A stretch of DNA of 64,000 bases. Source: Anisodus tanguticus. Taxonomy: Eukaryota; Streptophyta; Magnoliopsida; Solanales; Solanaceae. Location: assembly GCA_034509755.1 (NCBI GenBank), contig CM067557.1, positions 44,946,001-45,010,000 of the forward strand, written 5' to 3'. Under the pieces are notes generated by a model. It did no database searches and had not been told where the DNA came from. It saw only the letters and a list, made by a program, of their open reading frames with translations. The translations under genes were made by a program, and so were the position numbers. Below are positions 31,984-42,875 of the stretch, piece by piece (positions within the stretch are counted from its first letter, which is position 1; each line of letters starts with the position of its first letter).

Positions 31984-32696
31984 GAAATTAAAGGAAAACT
32001 AAATTACTGCAGTAAATAAACTCTAAGGTGCAGTCCTAAAACATAGCAACTAACACTTCTTCCTAGTGAAGGTAACTAACTATTAAATCACATGACCACT
32101 GTAAAAAAGTGATCCAACTTCTATTGTCCTACTGTAAGTTCGTGTTCATTCCTGGTATCCATTTAAGATTTTCTTTTTTTTTAATTCAAGTATTTCAAAT
32201 ATTTCTTATTTATGCATCCTTATGATAATATTGATGCAAGTTCCTAATGAGGTTCTTAGTTGAGACAGACTCAGTTTCACATTATGAAATATCAGTTCCA
32301 TTCCCTGTTGCTTAGACTTCTTCAAGTTTTATCTTTAGAAGTTGATTATGTCCTCTTTTCTATTTCCTTGACAACTTCACTTGAATGTGTCCTACGTAGA
32401 AGCAAACTCTCAAAATTTATGACCAACCTTTCCTTCAGTAATCTTACGACGACGAACATGAGTTTTTCCCTAAGTAACCAAACCAATCCCTGTCATTTCA
32501 CACGAAAATGGTCTGCTTTGGGCGTTTTTTCTACTTTATTACTTCACTTTGCCATCTACTTATTGTCCTTACATGTCTTTTTGACAAAGAAAGAAGCTGA
32601 GGAGGTTAGCTATGATACGCAACATCTTAAGCATCTACTAATCCGATGTTGTGATGTCATAACTATGTATTTTGATCCTAAATGTATATAAGTAAA
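31984..32696. other. Unassigned stretch
   Basis: An open frame at 32260-32691 (143 codons) has no domain I recognise, no splice context and biased hydrophobic composition; I do not call it a gene. The rest is AT-rich with no features. Confidence 0.4.
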
Positions 32697-32930
32697 ATCT
32701 CACTAATTGATCTTTATTACTCCTTTCTTTCATATCAAAATGAAGTTGAATAACTAGCTTACACTCATTGATCTTTATTATCTTTGTTTCATATCCAAAT
32801 GAAGTTAAATAAAAAATAACAATTTTAACTTGTAGAGTGTTGGCACGGGCCGTTTTTACCTAGTAAAAATAGAAATATGAGTTGTGTCCCTTTACACATA
32901 CTAAGGGGTCACTTTATAAATAACTACTTT
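32697..32930. repeat. ~190-bp direct repeat, right copy
   Basis: This is the copy of 28014-28200 with an extra ~37-bp GTTGGCACGGGCCGTTTTTA-containing insertion near 32840. Confidence 0.8.
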
Positions 32931-32936
32931 ACATTG

Positions 32937-33317
32937 GTACCAAAATGGTCATAATGCCCTTCAACTTTATACAAAAGGGGTGTATCTGCCACTTTCTCAA
33001 ATTTCAAGGGGCTAAGTGCCGGTTTCTGAAACATAAAGGAGTCTGTGAAAATTACACCTATAAAGAATTATCAGAATGCTCTAAGCTTTTCAAACTTGGG
33101 TGGAATTTCCATTCCAGTCAAAATTGTTCACCTATAAAAACACTAGTGCGCATTAGCATAAATCCACTACTACAATGACTAGCTACCACTCTATAGTCAA
33201 CTATAAACACAGACAATTAGTCACTGCAATACTCAATTCATTTTCACCTAACCACTACATGATGTCTAGATGCCATTCTAATCAACTAGAAGGACAACTG
33301 ATTTGTCATTGTCATAC
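32937..33317. repeat. ~380-bp direct repeat, left copy (upstream of RLP)
   Basis: It is nearly identical to 39974-40328 in the same orientation: TACCAAAATGGTCATAATGC, ACAAAAGGGGTGTATCTGCC, GGTGGAATTTCCATTCCAGT, ACTACATGATGTCTAGATGC and AGAAGGACAACTGATTTGTC. The two copies bracket the hAT insertion and the receptor-like protein gene. Differences are small substitutions, a ~12-bp TATAGTC expansion and a ~33-bp deletion in the right copy. Confidence 0.92.
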
Positions 33318-33337
33318 ACAACCTATTGACTCAACTA

Positions 33338-36300
33338 AGGGTGGCCAGTGGGCCGTGACGGCCCGACCACGTCCCGAGCCCGCCCCGAGCCCGCCCCGAC
33401 CTCGCTAAAAAAAAATAAAAAATGGGAGCGGGACTCGAACTCGGGACGGGACAATGTCTCGTCCCGCCAGGCCCGCCAGGCCCGCCCGCCCCGAACCCGT
33501 CCCGAGCCCGTCCCGAGCCCGACCCCGCCCCCCCCTTTATGTTGCCCCGATCATTTTAGATTTTTTAGCTCCCCCAAACCCCTATATTTATTTTTAACCC
33601 ATAAGTTATTATATTTACACTTTAACCTAATTTTTCAACTATAAATAACTCATTTTCTCTTCATCTTTCTCACAAATCTTCCTACAATCTCTCTAATCTC
33701 TCAATATATCTCTCTACAAGTCTATATTGTTTACTAAATATTCAATTTTATTTATTCATTTGGGAATTGGGAGTGAAGTTGGCAACTAGCTTGAGGATCT
33801 TCCATCGAGCAAAGTTTCAATTTTCAACCTCTCGATTACACGTCGACGTTACGTCGGCGTTTGGTATATTCGTTCCTTCATTAAATTATTATTGTATGTT
33901 TATTTTATTTAGCGCACTTAATTTCATTTACTTTAATTATTTGTTAGCATATAATTAAAATGGAAGGAATTAGAGGTATGTTTAAGGGTAAGGGTAAGAC
34001 TTCTTCTAGTAGGGGCAACCAGGGCAATGGTACTTCTTCTAGTCATCTTATTCCTACACAGGATGATTTTGTTGATACTCAACATTTTCCTACAATACCA
34101 TTAGATTTAGACGAGGAACTATTTTCTGGAACTCGAGAAGACTTTAATTTAGACGATGATCTAGATGATACACCCACTAATGTTGATGACAACACACCCA
34201 CTAGTGCACCTTCAACTGAAATACCTCCTATTCCCCCTAGTATGAGACGAGGTCCAGCAAAACGACCATTAAAATCAGATGCATGGACATTTTTTGATAG
34301 GGACGTAGAGAATCAAGTAGCTATATGTAAAATTTGTAAAAATGTTTTAAAATTTAAAACTGGAAAAGGTCATGGTGGGACGGGGGGGGGGGGGGGTTAA
34401 TTAGACACGTAGTAAGTGCTCATCCAGCTAGGTATGCCAAATACCAGGCTTCAAAACCGGGTGCGCAAACGCCCGCTCCATCGGGACAAAGTTCACATAC
34501 TGATACTGTCCCGGATCAAGTACAGTGTCAAATTAACCCTATGATGGGGGGAATTGTAGGCTCTAAATACAATAAACATAGAGATAGGGAAGCAATATCA
34601 AAGTTAGTTGTTGTGGAGGGTTTGCCTTTTTCATTTCCTTCATCTCCCGGTTTAATTCATTACATTAGAGATATATATAATCCTGCTTTTAACGGTTTTC
34701 CTAGATCAACTGTTAAGAGAGATGTATTTAAATTCGCGCATGAATATCAACAATATTTTCGTTTTTCATTATATCATTTCAATGGCAAAGTATCTATCAC
34801 GTCTGATATAGGTCGTAGTACTAACGACCATGATTATTTAACTGTAACTTGTCATTGGATAGATTATAAATGGTCTATGCAAAAACGTATTTTAGCGTAT
34901 AGATATATAGATGATAGGCACACTGGTACTTTTATTGCAGATAATATTTATCAAGTGTGACATTATTACGGAATAACCGATAAAATTATGACTATTACAT
35001 TAGATAACGCTTCTTCTAACAATTACGCAATTACAATTTTAAAAAATAGTTTAACTCCATCTTTTCCAGATCATTTTCATATAAAATGCGCGTGCCATAT
35101 ATATAACTTAATTATAAAGGATGGTCTATCACTTTTTGAAGACATTCTTAGTAAAATACAATTTGCTATAAACTTTATTTTTAAAAGTAGTAAAGTACAA
35201 CGTAGAAATGAATATAAAAAAACTTGTCACAATTGTGGACTACCTTATAGAAAAATTCCACAAGAAGTATCCACTAGGTGGAATTCTTTATACGAGCAAC
35301 TACTTGTTGCTTATGACTATAGAATACCTATAACTTTATTTTTTAACTCTCATAATAAAATTCCAGCTGATATGATTTTAGATAGTGATTGGGTAAAAAT
35401 TTCCGAACTTATTGTATTTTTAGAGAAATTTTTCAAGCAACAAAAGAATTTTCCGGTATATATTATCCTACTATTTCAACTATGTTGTTTTATATAACTC
35501 TAATATTTTTATTACTTAGTGAATATATGAAAAAACCAGCTTATATGGCAGCTATTAAAAAAATGTTTATCAAAATAAAAAATTATTTTATTCCTATTCC
35601 CACTATTTATATTATTGGTTCTGTATTAAATCCTACTATTAAAATAGACGGTACTAAATCACTTATTGAAACTATTTACGATTGTATAGAAGTACTACCA
35701 CCTCCAAGTCCAAAAAATCTAAATCACCCACCGCCTATTGAACAAACTAAAGAAGAAGTGTTGTCTAGCGTAGAACACCAATGCAAAAATATATATAGAT
35801 TTTATCAACAAGAAAATGCTAGTAACTTGTCGGCTTCCATACCATCTTCTTCATCTTCAACACAACCTCACAAAAGACATGTTGTTTCTGCGGCTAGTAT
35901 TGAAAGCCTCAGAAATAGAATGTGCGGCCGTACCTCTACTACTAACCAAATTAGCGAGTTGGATATTTTTGTTTTGCGGGGTTACTGTACCGTATCAAGA
36001 AGTTATCAATGAAGATGGACACGAAGACTTGCTTTGAAATACTTGGAGGGGGAATGAGAAGACCTTTCCGACACTTTCATTGATGGCTCGAGATGTTTTG
36101 AACATTCAAGCATCATCAATGCGTCGAAAGCGCTTTTTCTCACGGCGGATATCAAATAGGAGACCACGGACACTCATTAGCCGGAGACGACTTGAAAATT
36201 GCGTATTATTCAGAGATTGGATACGAGCGGAGCGGAGAAGGTGCGGTCAACCGGAGATCAACGAAGAAGAAGATGAAAACTACAACGAAATCTTAACCGA

Positions 36301-36798
36301 AGGTAGTGGAAGCGACGTGGATCAATTTGACCAACAAATACCAATTCAACCGAAAAAACCACAGGAAATTATCAAGCAATTAGAACAGGTTTTTTTGATA
36401 ATGTAATTTTTTTAATTGAAATTTTATTATGTAATTTGCAACTTTTGGACAACACCACAAAGTTGCAATTTAGATTTTAGACAATTGTATTTGTATTACA
36501 AAAAAATCATGTCTATTAATATAAGAGACACAAAAACAGCCTTGGGATGTTTTTATTACACTATCTTATCCTGTTTATTGAGTTTTTTTTATACATATGT
36601 TATTTTAAAAAAAAAAAAATGAAAACCCGCCGGACCCCGCCCCGATACCGACGGGATCGGGATCGGGACGGGACTGGAGCAAGTCCCGCCAGACCCGACC
36701 CCGCCAGACCCCGCTAGACCCGACCCCGACCCCTTGGCTCGTCCCGCCCCGACCCCGACCCCGCCAGACCCGAGCCCGGCCCACTGGCCAGGCCTGTC
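33338..36798 (+). mobile_element. hAT transposon copy 2, nearly complete, inactivated
   Basis: It is flanked by ACTCAACTA at 33329-33337 and 36799-36807, containing the 8-bp duplication expected for hAT. The terminal inverted repeat contains TGGCCAGTGGGCC (start) and GGCCCACTGGCCA (end). A transposase begins at ATG 33960 (MEGIRGMFKGKGKT). A BED finger contains CKIC; a G run at 34384-34396 then shifts the frame. The RNase H-like core has TSDIGRS (near 34805) and TITLDNASSNN (near 34990), with a TGA at about 34958 between them. TRWNSLYEQL follows near 35275, ELDIFVLRG near 35960, and a C-terminal dimerisation region near 36085-36400 in which the SSTASESAFS motif of copy 1 is frame-disrupted. 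It is therefore non-autonomous. Confidence 0.92.
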
Positions 36799-36807
36799 AC
36801 TCAACTA

Positions 36808-36918
36808 GTATGGGAGAAAGTATCTTTCTTTAAAACCAGAATATATCCATTAGTTCTTTAGTTGTAAAAAACAACTGACAGTTGGACAGAGGATCATACC
36901 TGAACCAACCAATCCACC
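36808..36918 (+). promoter_or_regulatory. Residual RLP 5' leader between hAT and ATG
   Basis: Only ~110 bp separates the hAT target duplication from the RLP start codon. The stretch contains no clear TATA box (TTTAAAACC near 36829 is the nearest) and ends ACCAATCCACCATGG, a good plant start context. The original promoter must lie beyond the element or be supplied by it. Confidence 0.5.
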
Positions 36919-39342
36919 ATGGCTAAAACATGCCTACTACTTGTTTCACTGGGATTTCTCAGTTTCTTTAGAGCTGCTTTTTGCTGTCCAAATGATCAAA
37001 AACAAGCCCTTCTCAAGTTCAAATCTGCATTCTTGGAGAATACCGCTGTTAATTCATCTTCTTCAGATGGTTTCTTCAGCTATGGGCTTGAGGACTGGAA
37101 TTCCACCTCTGATTGTTGTAGTTGGGATAGAGTCATTTGTGACTCTAGACCAAATTCTAGAGCTGTGATTGCTCTCTATCTGGATTCCCTTCAATCTCCT
37201 GAGCCTGTGGTGGTCAGTTCTTCTGTTTTGGCACCCCTTTTTGGTATAAAATCTTTGATGATGCTTATCTTGTCCTCAAATCACATACAAGGCCAAATAG
37301 CGGGTGAAGGGATCGCCAACCTCGGAAACTTGGTTCATCTTGACCTAATGCAGAACAATTTTACTGGCTCTATTCCTCCACAAGTTTTTCACTTGAGGCA
37401 CCTCCAATATCTAGACTTGAGTGGGAATTTGCTCACTGGTGTTTTGAAACCTGAAGTGGGATATCTTCAAAAGTTGAGGATATTGAAGCTGGATGACAAC
37501 TTTATTGGTGGGAACATTCCCATGGAGATTGGGAACCTCACCAAGATTCAAGAGTTGTCCCTCAGAAACAACCATTTTTCTGGTGGAATCCCACTTTCGG
37601 TATTGAACTTGAAGGGATTGCAAGTGTTGGATTTAAGGGAAAATCTGTTTTCACAGCATATTCCGACAATGATTGGCCGCTTGTCAAATCTGTCTACTTT
37701 GGCCTTGAGCAAGAACAAGCTGACTAGTGTTATTCCAAGTTCAATACAGAACATGACCAAGTTGGAGACTCTTAAGTTGGATAACAATATGCTTACTGGT
37801 GAAATCCCATCTTGGTTATTCAACATGAAGGCTTTGAAAAATCTGTTTCTTGGAAAAAATGCATTGAAATGGAACAACAATGCCAAGATAGAGCCTCGAT
37901 GCATGTTATCTGGACTGTCCCTTCAGTCTTGTGGCCTTTTAGGACCGATCCCAGAATGGATTTCTTCACAAAGAAGTCTTGATTACTTGGATTTGAGTAA
38001 CAACAAGCTCGAAGGAATTTTCCCTCAGTGGCTTGCAGAAATGGAACTTGGAACTGTTATTCTGTCAGATAACAATCTAACAGGTTCTCTCCCTCCTAGT
38101 CTCTTCCATTCCAGGAGTCTATCTCTTCTTGACCTTTCAAGAAACAGGTTTTCAGGGGAACTGCCAGAAAACATGGGTAATGCTACCGCGATTATGATTC
38201 TCATATTGGCTGAGAATAGTTTCTCTGGGAAAATTCCGAGCTCCATCACCAATATTTATCGCTTGCTACTGTTGGACTTGTCAAAGAACAGACTTTCCGG
38301 CACAATTCCAGTTTTTGACCCAACTTCTTTTCTTGCGTTTGTTGATTTATCCTTGAATGACTTCTCCGGAGAAGTTCCTCTAACCTTTTCACAAGAAACT
38401 AGAATTTTAGCCTTAAGGGGGAACAATTTTACAGGAAGTTTGGCAAGGAACATGACCAATTTTTACATGCTTGAGCATCTTGATCTTCATGACAACAGAA
38501 TCACAGGAGAACTCCCAAACTTTATATCAGAATTGTCCACCCTTAGAAGCTTGAATTTGAGGAATAATTCCCTACAAGGTTCAGTTCCTTCTAGCATTTC
38601 AAACTTAAGTAATCTTCAAATCCTTGACTTGTCACACAACAACTTCACTGGAAGCATCCCTGCAGAGGTCGGAAATCTAGTTGGAATGATTGAAACACCA
38701 AGCACATTCTCATCAATTTCATTCATTTTCACCTTCTCAATTGAGTACACTGACCTGATAGTGAACTGGAAGAGGTCAGTCCAAGGTCTGTCATCGAGTG
38801 CCAGCATTGACATCTACTCTTGGCTGGACTTGTCAAAAAACCATCTTTCTAGTGAAATCCCATCTTCTTTAGGCAAACTTAGAGGCCTCAAGATGCTTAA
38901 CATCTCTTACAATGGCCTAAAAGGGAAAATTCCAGCAACTCTGGGGAATTTGGAGAGCCTTGAGAGCATAGATTTATCTCACAATACTTTCTCTGGTCCA
39001 ATTCCCCAGTCCTTTATAAAGCTTCAACAACTCACTACTTTGGATGTCAGCAATAACCATCTAAAAGGTAAAATCCCAGTTGGTGGTCAAATGGATACAA
39101 TGGATGATCCAACTTATTATGCTAATAATAGTGGTCTTTGTGGCTTCCAAATTCAACTGAATTGCCCCGACAACAAGCCACCACAAGCAGTGGAACCAGT
39201 GAATGAGAGCAGCGAGTCATGGTTTGCGTGGGAAGCAATGTGGATAGGATTCCCATTTGGTTTCATTGTATCAGCTTCAGTCATATTTCATACTGGATTT
39301 TGCACCTCAAGATGCTTAAACAACAACATAGCCTCCTCCTAA
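36919..39342 (+). CDS. LRR receptor-like protein (RLP46-like), 807 aa
   Basis: A single uninterrupted frame encodes a cell-surface receptor-like protein: a signal peptide (MAKTCLLLVSLGFLSFFRAA), an N-terminal cap with CCPNDQKQALLKFK and the paired-Cys WNSTSDCCSWDRVICD, and many LxxLxLxxNxxxGxIP repeats. A non-LRR island follows around residues 612-637 (TDLIVNWKRSVQGLSSSAS), then four more repeats and a cap with NNSGLCGFQIQLNC. An acidic stretch (VEPVNESSESW), a transmembrane helix near residues 775-793 (GFPFGFIVSASVIFHTGF) and a very short tail without a kinase complete it. Such RLPs signal through SOBIR1/BAK1-type co-receptors in immunity or development. It most resembles Arabidopsis RLP46-type proteins; the ligand is unknown. 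No internal defect was seen. Confidence 0.93.
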   Translation: MAKTCLLLVSLGFLSFFRAAFCCPNDQKQALLKFKSAFLENTAVNSSSSDGFFSYGLEDWNSTSDCCSWDRVICDSRPNSRAVIALYLDSLQSPEPVVVSSSVLAPLFGIKSLMMLILSSNHIQGQIAGEGIANLGNLVHLDLMQNNFTGSIPPQVFHLRHLQYLDLSGNLLTGVLKPEVGYLQKLRILKLDDNFIGGNIPMEIGNLTKIQELSLRNNHFSGGIPLSVLNLKGLQVLDLRENLFSQHIPTMIGRLSNLSTLALSKNKLTSVIPSSIQNMTKLETLKLDNNMLTGEIPSWLFNMKALKNLFLGKNALKWNNNAKIEPRCMLSGLSLQSCGLLGPIPEWISSQRSLDYLDLSNNKLEGIFPQWLAEMELGTVILSDNNLTGSLPPSLFHSRSLSLLDLSRNRFSGELPENMGNATAIMILILAENSFSGKIPSSITNIYRLLLLDLSKNRLSGTIPVFDPTSFLAFVDLSLNDFSGEVPLTFSQETRILALRGNNFTGSLARNMTNFYMLEHLDLHDNRITGELPNFISELSTLRSLNLRNNSLQGSVPSSISNLSNLQILDLSHNNFTGSIPAEVGNLVGMIETPSTFSSISFIFTFSIEYTDLIVNWKRSVQGLSSSASIDIYSWLDLSKNHLSSEIPSSLGKLRGLKMLNISYNGLKGKIPATLGNLESLESIDLSHNTFSGPIPQSFIKLQQLTTLDVSNNHLKGKIPVGGQMDTMDDPTYYANNSGLCGFQIQLNCPDNKPPQAVEPVNESSESWFAWEAMWIGFPFGFIVSASVIFHTGFCTSRCLNNNIASS

Positions 39343-39973
39343 GAAAGCAGACTTGGAGCTGAAGCAGTAGCATTTTAAATTGGTTAATCCCTTGAACACA
39401 CATAGTACAGATCAAGAAGCAGCATGAACAAGACTCGTCTCAGCTCTCTTACACATGAAAATGGAAGCATGACTATTTGTCATTTGAAACCAAAAAGTCT
39501 ACTATTACACTAAAGATTTTAATGGCACATACAAATCAGCAAAACATTGCGTTCTAGTATATGTCTATTGAAGCAAAGTTTATGCCAACCACTTTGCTGA
39601 ATTATCATAAATATCATTATAACTGGTAACTCATGACAAAAATGGGGGAGTAAATAAATCTCAACTGAAGAAAGGATTGGGTATGCCACTAGATGAGTAA
39701 CCTAAAGCTTTTGCAAATTTATAAATCTACAATCTCAGACGAAACATCCCTTCAGAGCTAGGAAATATTACTGGTGAGATTAACCAGCACAATTTAGAGG
39801 TATGTTTGGTACGAAGGAAAATGTATTCCCGGAAAATATGTGGGGTTTTTAGTTATTTTCTTGTATTTGTTAGGTAAGCAAAAAATGTTATCCCAAAAGC
39901 ATTTGTATATAATCTAAGCAAACACTATCGAGCAGAATGTTATCCCAACTTGTTTTCCCTACTTTATTATTAG
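39343..39973 (+). other. RLP 3' region and MITE-like remnant
   Basis: The first ~300 bp are the likely 3' untranslated region. At 39797-39966, TATGTTTGGTACGAAGGAAA and TTGTTTTCCCTACTTTA form weak inverted ends with an internal repeated TGTTATCCCAA, suggesting a short MITE remnant. Confidence 0.4.
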
Positions 39974-40328
39974 TACCAAAATGGTCATAATGCCCTTCAA
40001 CTTTATACAAAAGGGGTGTATCTGCCACTTTCTCAAATTTCAAGGGGCTAAGTGCCAGTTTCTGAAAAATAAAAGTGTTTGTGAAAATTACACCTACAAA
40101 GAATTATCAGAATGCTGTAAGCTTTTCAAACTTGGGTGGAATTTCCATTCCAGTCAAAATTGTTCACCTATAAAAACACTAGTGAGCATTAGCATAAATC
40201 CACTACTACAATGACTAGCTACCACTCTATAGTCTATAGTCAACTATAAACACAAACAATTAGTCACTACATGATGTCTAGATGCCATTCTAGTCAACTA
40301 GAAGGACAACTGATTTGTCATTATCATA
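39974..40328. repeat. ~380-bp direct repeat, right copy (downstream of RLP)
   Basis: This is the second copy of 32937-33317, directly downstream of the RLP gene. It lies where the upstream region of a further RLP copy would be expected if the locus once held a tandem array. Confidence 0.92.
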
Positions 40329-40604
40329 CTATATATATAGGTTAATTATGATTTATGGGTAGGATTATAATAATGAAACATGTTCAAAGTCTTGATAACT
40401 AAAATTATATACGTGGGAGACCCTCTTTTTCTTTTTTAAAAAAAATACTAACATTCGCCGCTATATATTGCTATAAAAATTTACTGATTAATGTGAACAG
40501 AACACACTAGCTAGAGTACTACTAGTTTTTCTGTTTGTTTCCCACCCGGAGATTTCTAGCCCTGTCTAGGTAAAGATATTTTTAAGGGAGTCAGCTACCG
40601 TTCT

Positions 40605-40790
40605 CGATAAGAAAATATTGGAAAGTTATTCGTATTGAAACCCGACTATATTTGGATTCGCGCCGCGTAGAGCCCATTTCTGGAAAAAACGTTCCCTATC
40701 AAAAAAAAATTCATATCCATAGCTCGAAACCGAGACCTCTGATCAAGGGATAAACAACTTCATTCACTGTACCACATCCTTTGATGGTAG
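40605..40790 (-). mobile_element. tRNA-derived SINE (SolS-like)
   Basis: Read on the minus strand it starts CTACCATCAAAGGATGTGGT, with a box-A-like GGTACAGTGAATGA and a box-B-like GGTCTCGGTTTCGAGC at tRNA spacing. These are internal RNA polymerase III promoter boxes. It then runs on through a TTTTTTTTTG tract and TAGGGAACGTT. It resembles Solanaceae SINEs with the TGGTGCAGTGGATGAG head. A related remnant with GTAGAGCC and GGATTCGAAC motifs is scattered at 43425-43800. Confidence 0.65.
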
Positions 40791-42714
40791 AGTACTACTA
40801 GCTATGACAAACACAAATATTATAAAGAGTACATCCTTCATTAGGGCTAGCAAAAAGGAGAACCTTGTCAATGATATCATATATATATATGTGTGAAAAC
40901 CAATAACCTAGAGAAAGAAAAAACATGCAACACTACTTACATTTCCATCCGGTCAAAGGCAAAAATGAAACTTTAATTTTCCAAGGTAATATTAAACCAA
41001 AAGAATAATATTGTTAAAAACATAATCTACGAAGTTGTTCTAGCTCAAGACACCTTTGTTTTACCCACAACTCTTCCGGCCTTACATAACTCAATTACAT
41101 CATACACGGGTGATGTTCTTTATACATGAACTACCACATGGATTTTCTTTTAATAATCATGGTGTTCGGATAAGTTTTTGCGTATTTCAACTAACCGTGC
41201 TTGAATAGATGGGATGTGAAATCTATATATTATACATAATTTTGTATATTTTAATTAAAAGTACTTCAATTGGCACCTGGGAGTCTGGGACATGGTTGAG
41301 TCCTACCAAAACTGAAATTCAACTCTATATGGTTTCGTGACGTTTCTCTCTGATTTTCTATAGGTATTTTTAATGCTAACAGAGATAATATTTTTGAATA
41401 AGCACTTTCATCTTTCGACATACGTTAAGATTATTTTATTATTATTTGTACAAAACATAGTACTATTACTTTTTAGCTTTTTATATTGGCATATCCATAA
41501 AAACCACACGTACATCAAATATTTTTTCGTAGGGGGCCAAATGTGATTTTAGAAAAGAGTCAATATAGTCCATCTTGAAATTAGAGAAAACATATATAAG
41601 ATTTGAACTTTATGAATTTAAGTTTGAAATTTTATTACAATTCACTTGATTTTGTGAGTTTGAATCAATTACTTGTACTTATTTATGAATTTTAACACAT
41701 ATAGAGAATTTCAACCAAAATTTTTATAACTAACATTTTACATATGTTCTATTTGAAATCAGTTCGTGTGTCTATCAAACATATATTATATAACTCTAAT
41801 ACTAGACAGACTATCTAACACGGTCATTTAAATTTCATTTACCACTAGGTCACATATTCAAGTACTGAAGGTGTCCTTTAGAGTGTATGTACATATATTT
41901 GAATTCTTTTTGGCATGGAATATTATACCTAGTACCTCATGAATAAATAAAAAATATAAAAACATTGGAAATATGTTACATGTTTTGGAGTCAGTCCATA
42001 ATTTGTCCCATCATCATATTCGCATCTGTCATTTTAAATTATACTAGTAAATAAAACCTTTTGCCATGAGTATCTTTATTCATTTCAAATCACTCTTTTG
42101 TAGGGACTAAACTACATAAATTTAAAAAGTTTTGGATACAATCACACAACATGCTTCTAGATCAAAAGGATCTATTTAAACATTTTTTAAGATTTGGTTT
42201 AAATTAATCGAAGTTGATCGTTTAATTGCTAAGTATTTAATATTTGTAGTTGTTGATGGTTCTTTATTGCTATTGGCAATTTCTGGTATACAGAATTCAG
42301 CAAGCGGTCCTATAAATGTTACGAACGGTAGATTAATTTTACCCACTAGAGGGTACATACTAATTAATCATCTTTTTTTTTAACAGCAAAGAAAGTTTAT
42401 TTATTATTAAAAGAAATATTCCATTGATTATTTTCATTACTTGAAATATTATATATACAATTTACATATTTCCATAATAGGAGAATCTTATTCATATTCT
42501 AATTCTAAAACCTTATTATATTTGGAGACTAACTATACAAGTATGGTAAGTGTACAATACTAATTAGACTACAACATTAATTACATCTTTGTACATGGAA
42601 ATGACTAGGACTGCCCACGGATGGGCAGTAATAACCGAGAGTAATATACCTTAAATATAAATATACACATGTATATTGTGTGTAATTATGTATATTTAAC
42701 ACACCCCGCAATTA
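40791..42714. other. AT-rich intergenic stretch
   Basis: No gene is supported. The short minus frame at 42176-42358 matches nothing I know. A (TA)n run lies near 40876-40890. Confidence 0.4.
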
Positions 42715-42875
42715 TAGCGGGCGGTCTTCGAACGTTGAGACTGTCCCTAAAATCTTCAAAAAGGACCGAGGAAAGACCCTTCGTAAAGATGTCGGCAATT
42801 TGATACCTGAACGGGACATGACAGACGCGTACTTGACCACGAGCAACCTTGTGTGTATATTATGTATATTTAATA
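42715..42875 (-). pseudogene. Ty1/copia pol C-terminal fragment
   Basis: The minus strand encodes VARGQVRVCHVPFRYQIADI then FTKGLSSVLFEDFRDSLNV, the end of the copia RNase H region (typical xxxGxVxVxHVPSxxQxADIFTK). It is an isolated fragment related to the elements at 45-48 kb. Confidence 0.8.

Noticed and set aside
32260..32691. 143-codon open frame on the plus strand
   Set aside because: No recognisable domain, no start or splice context, and hydrophobic low-information composition; likely chance.
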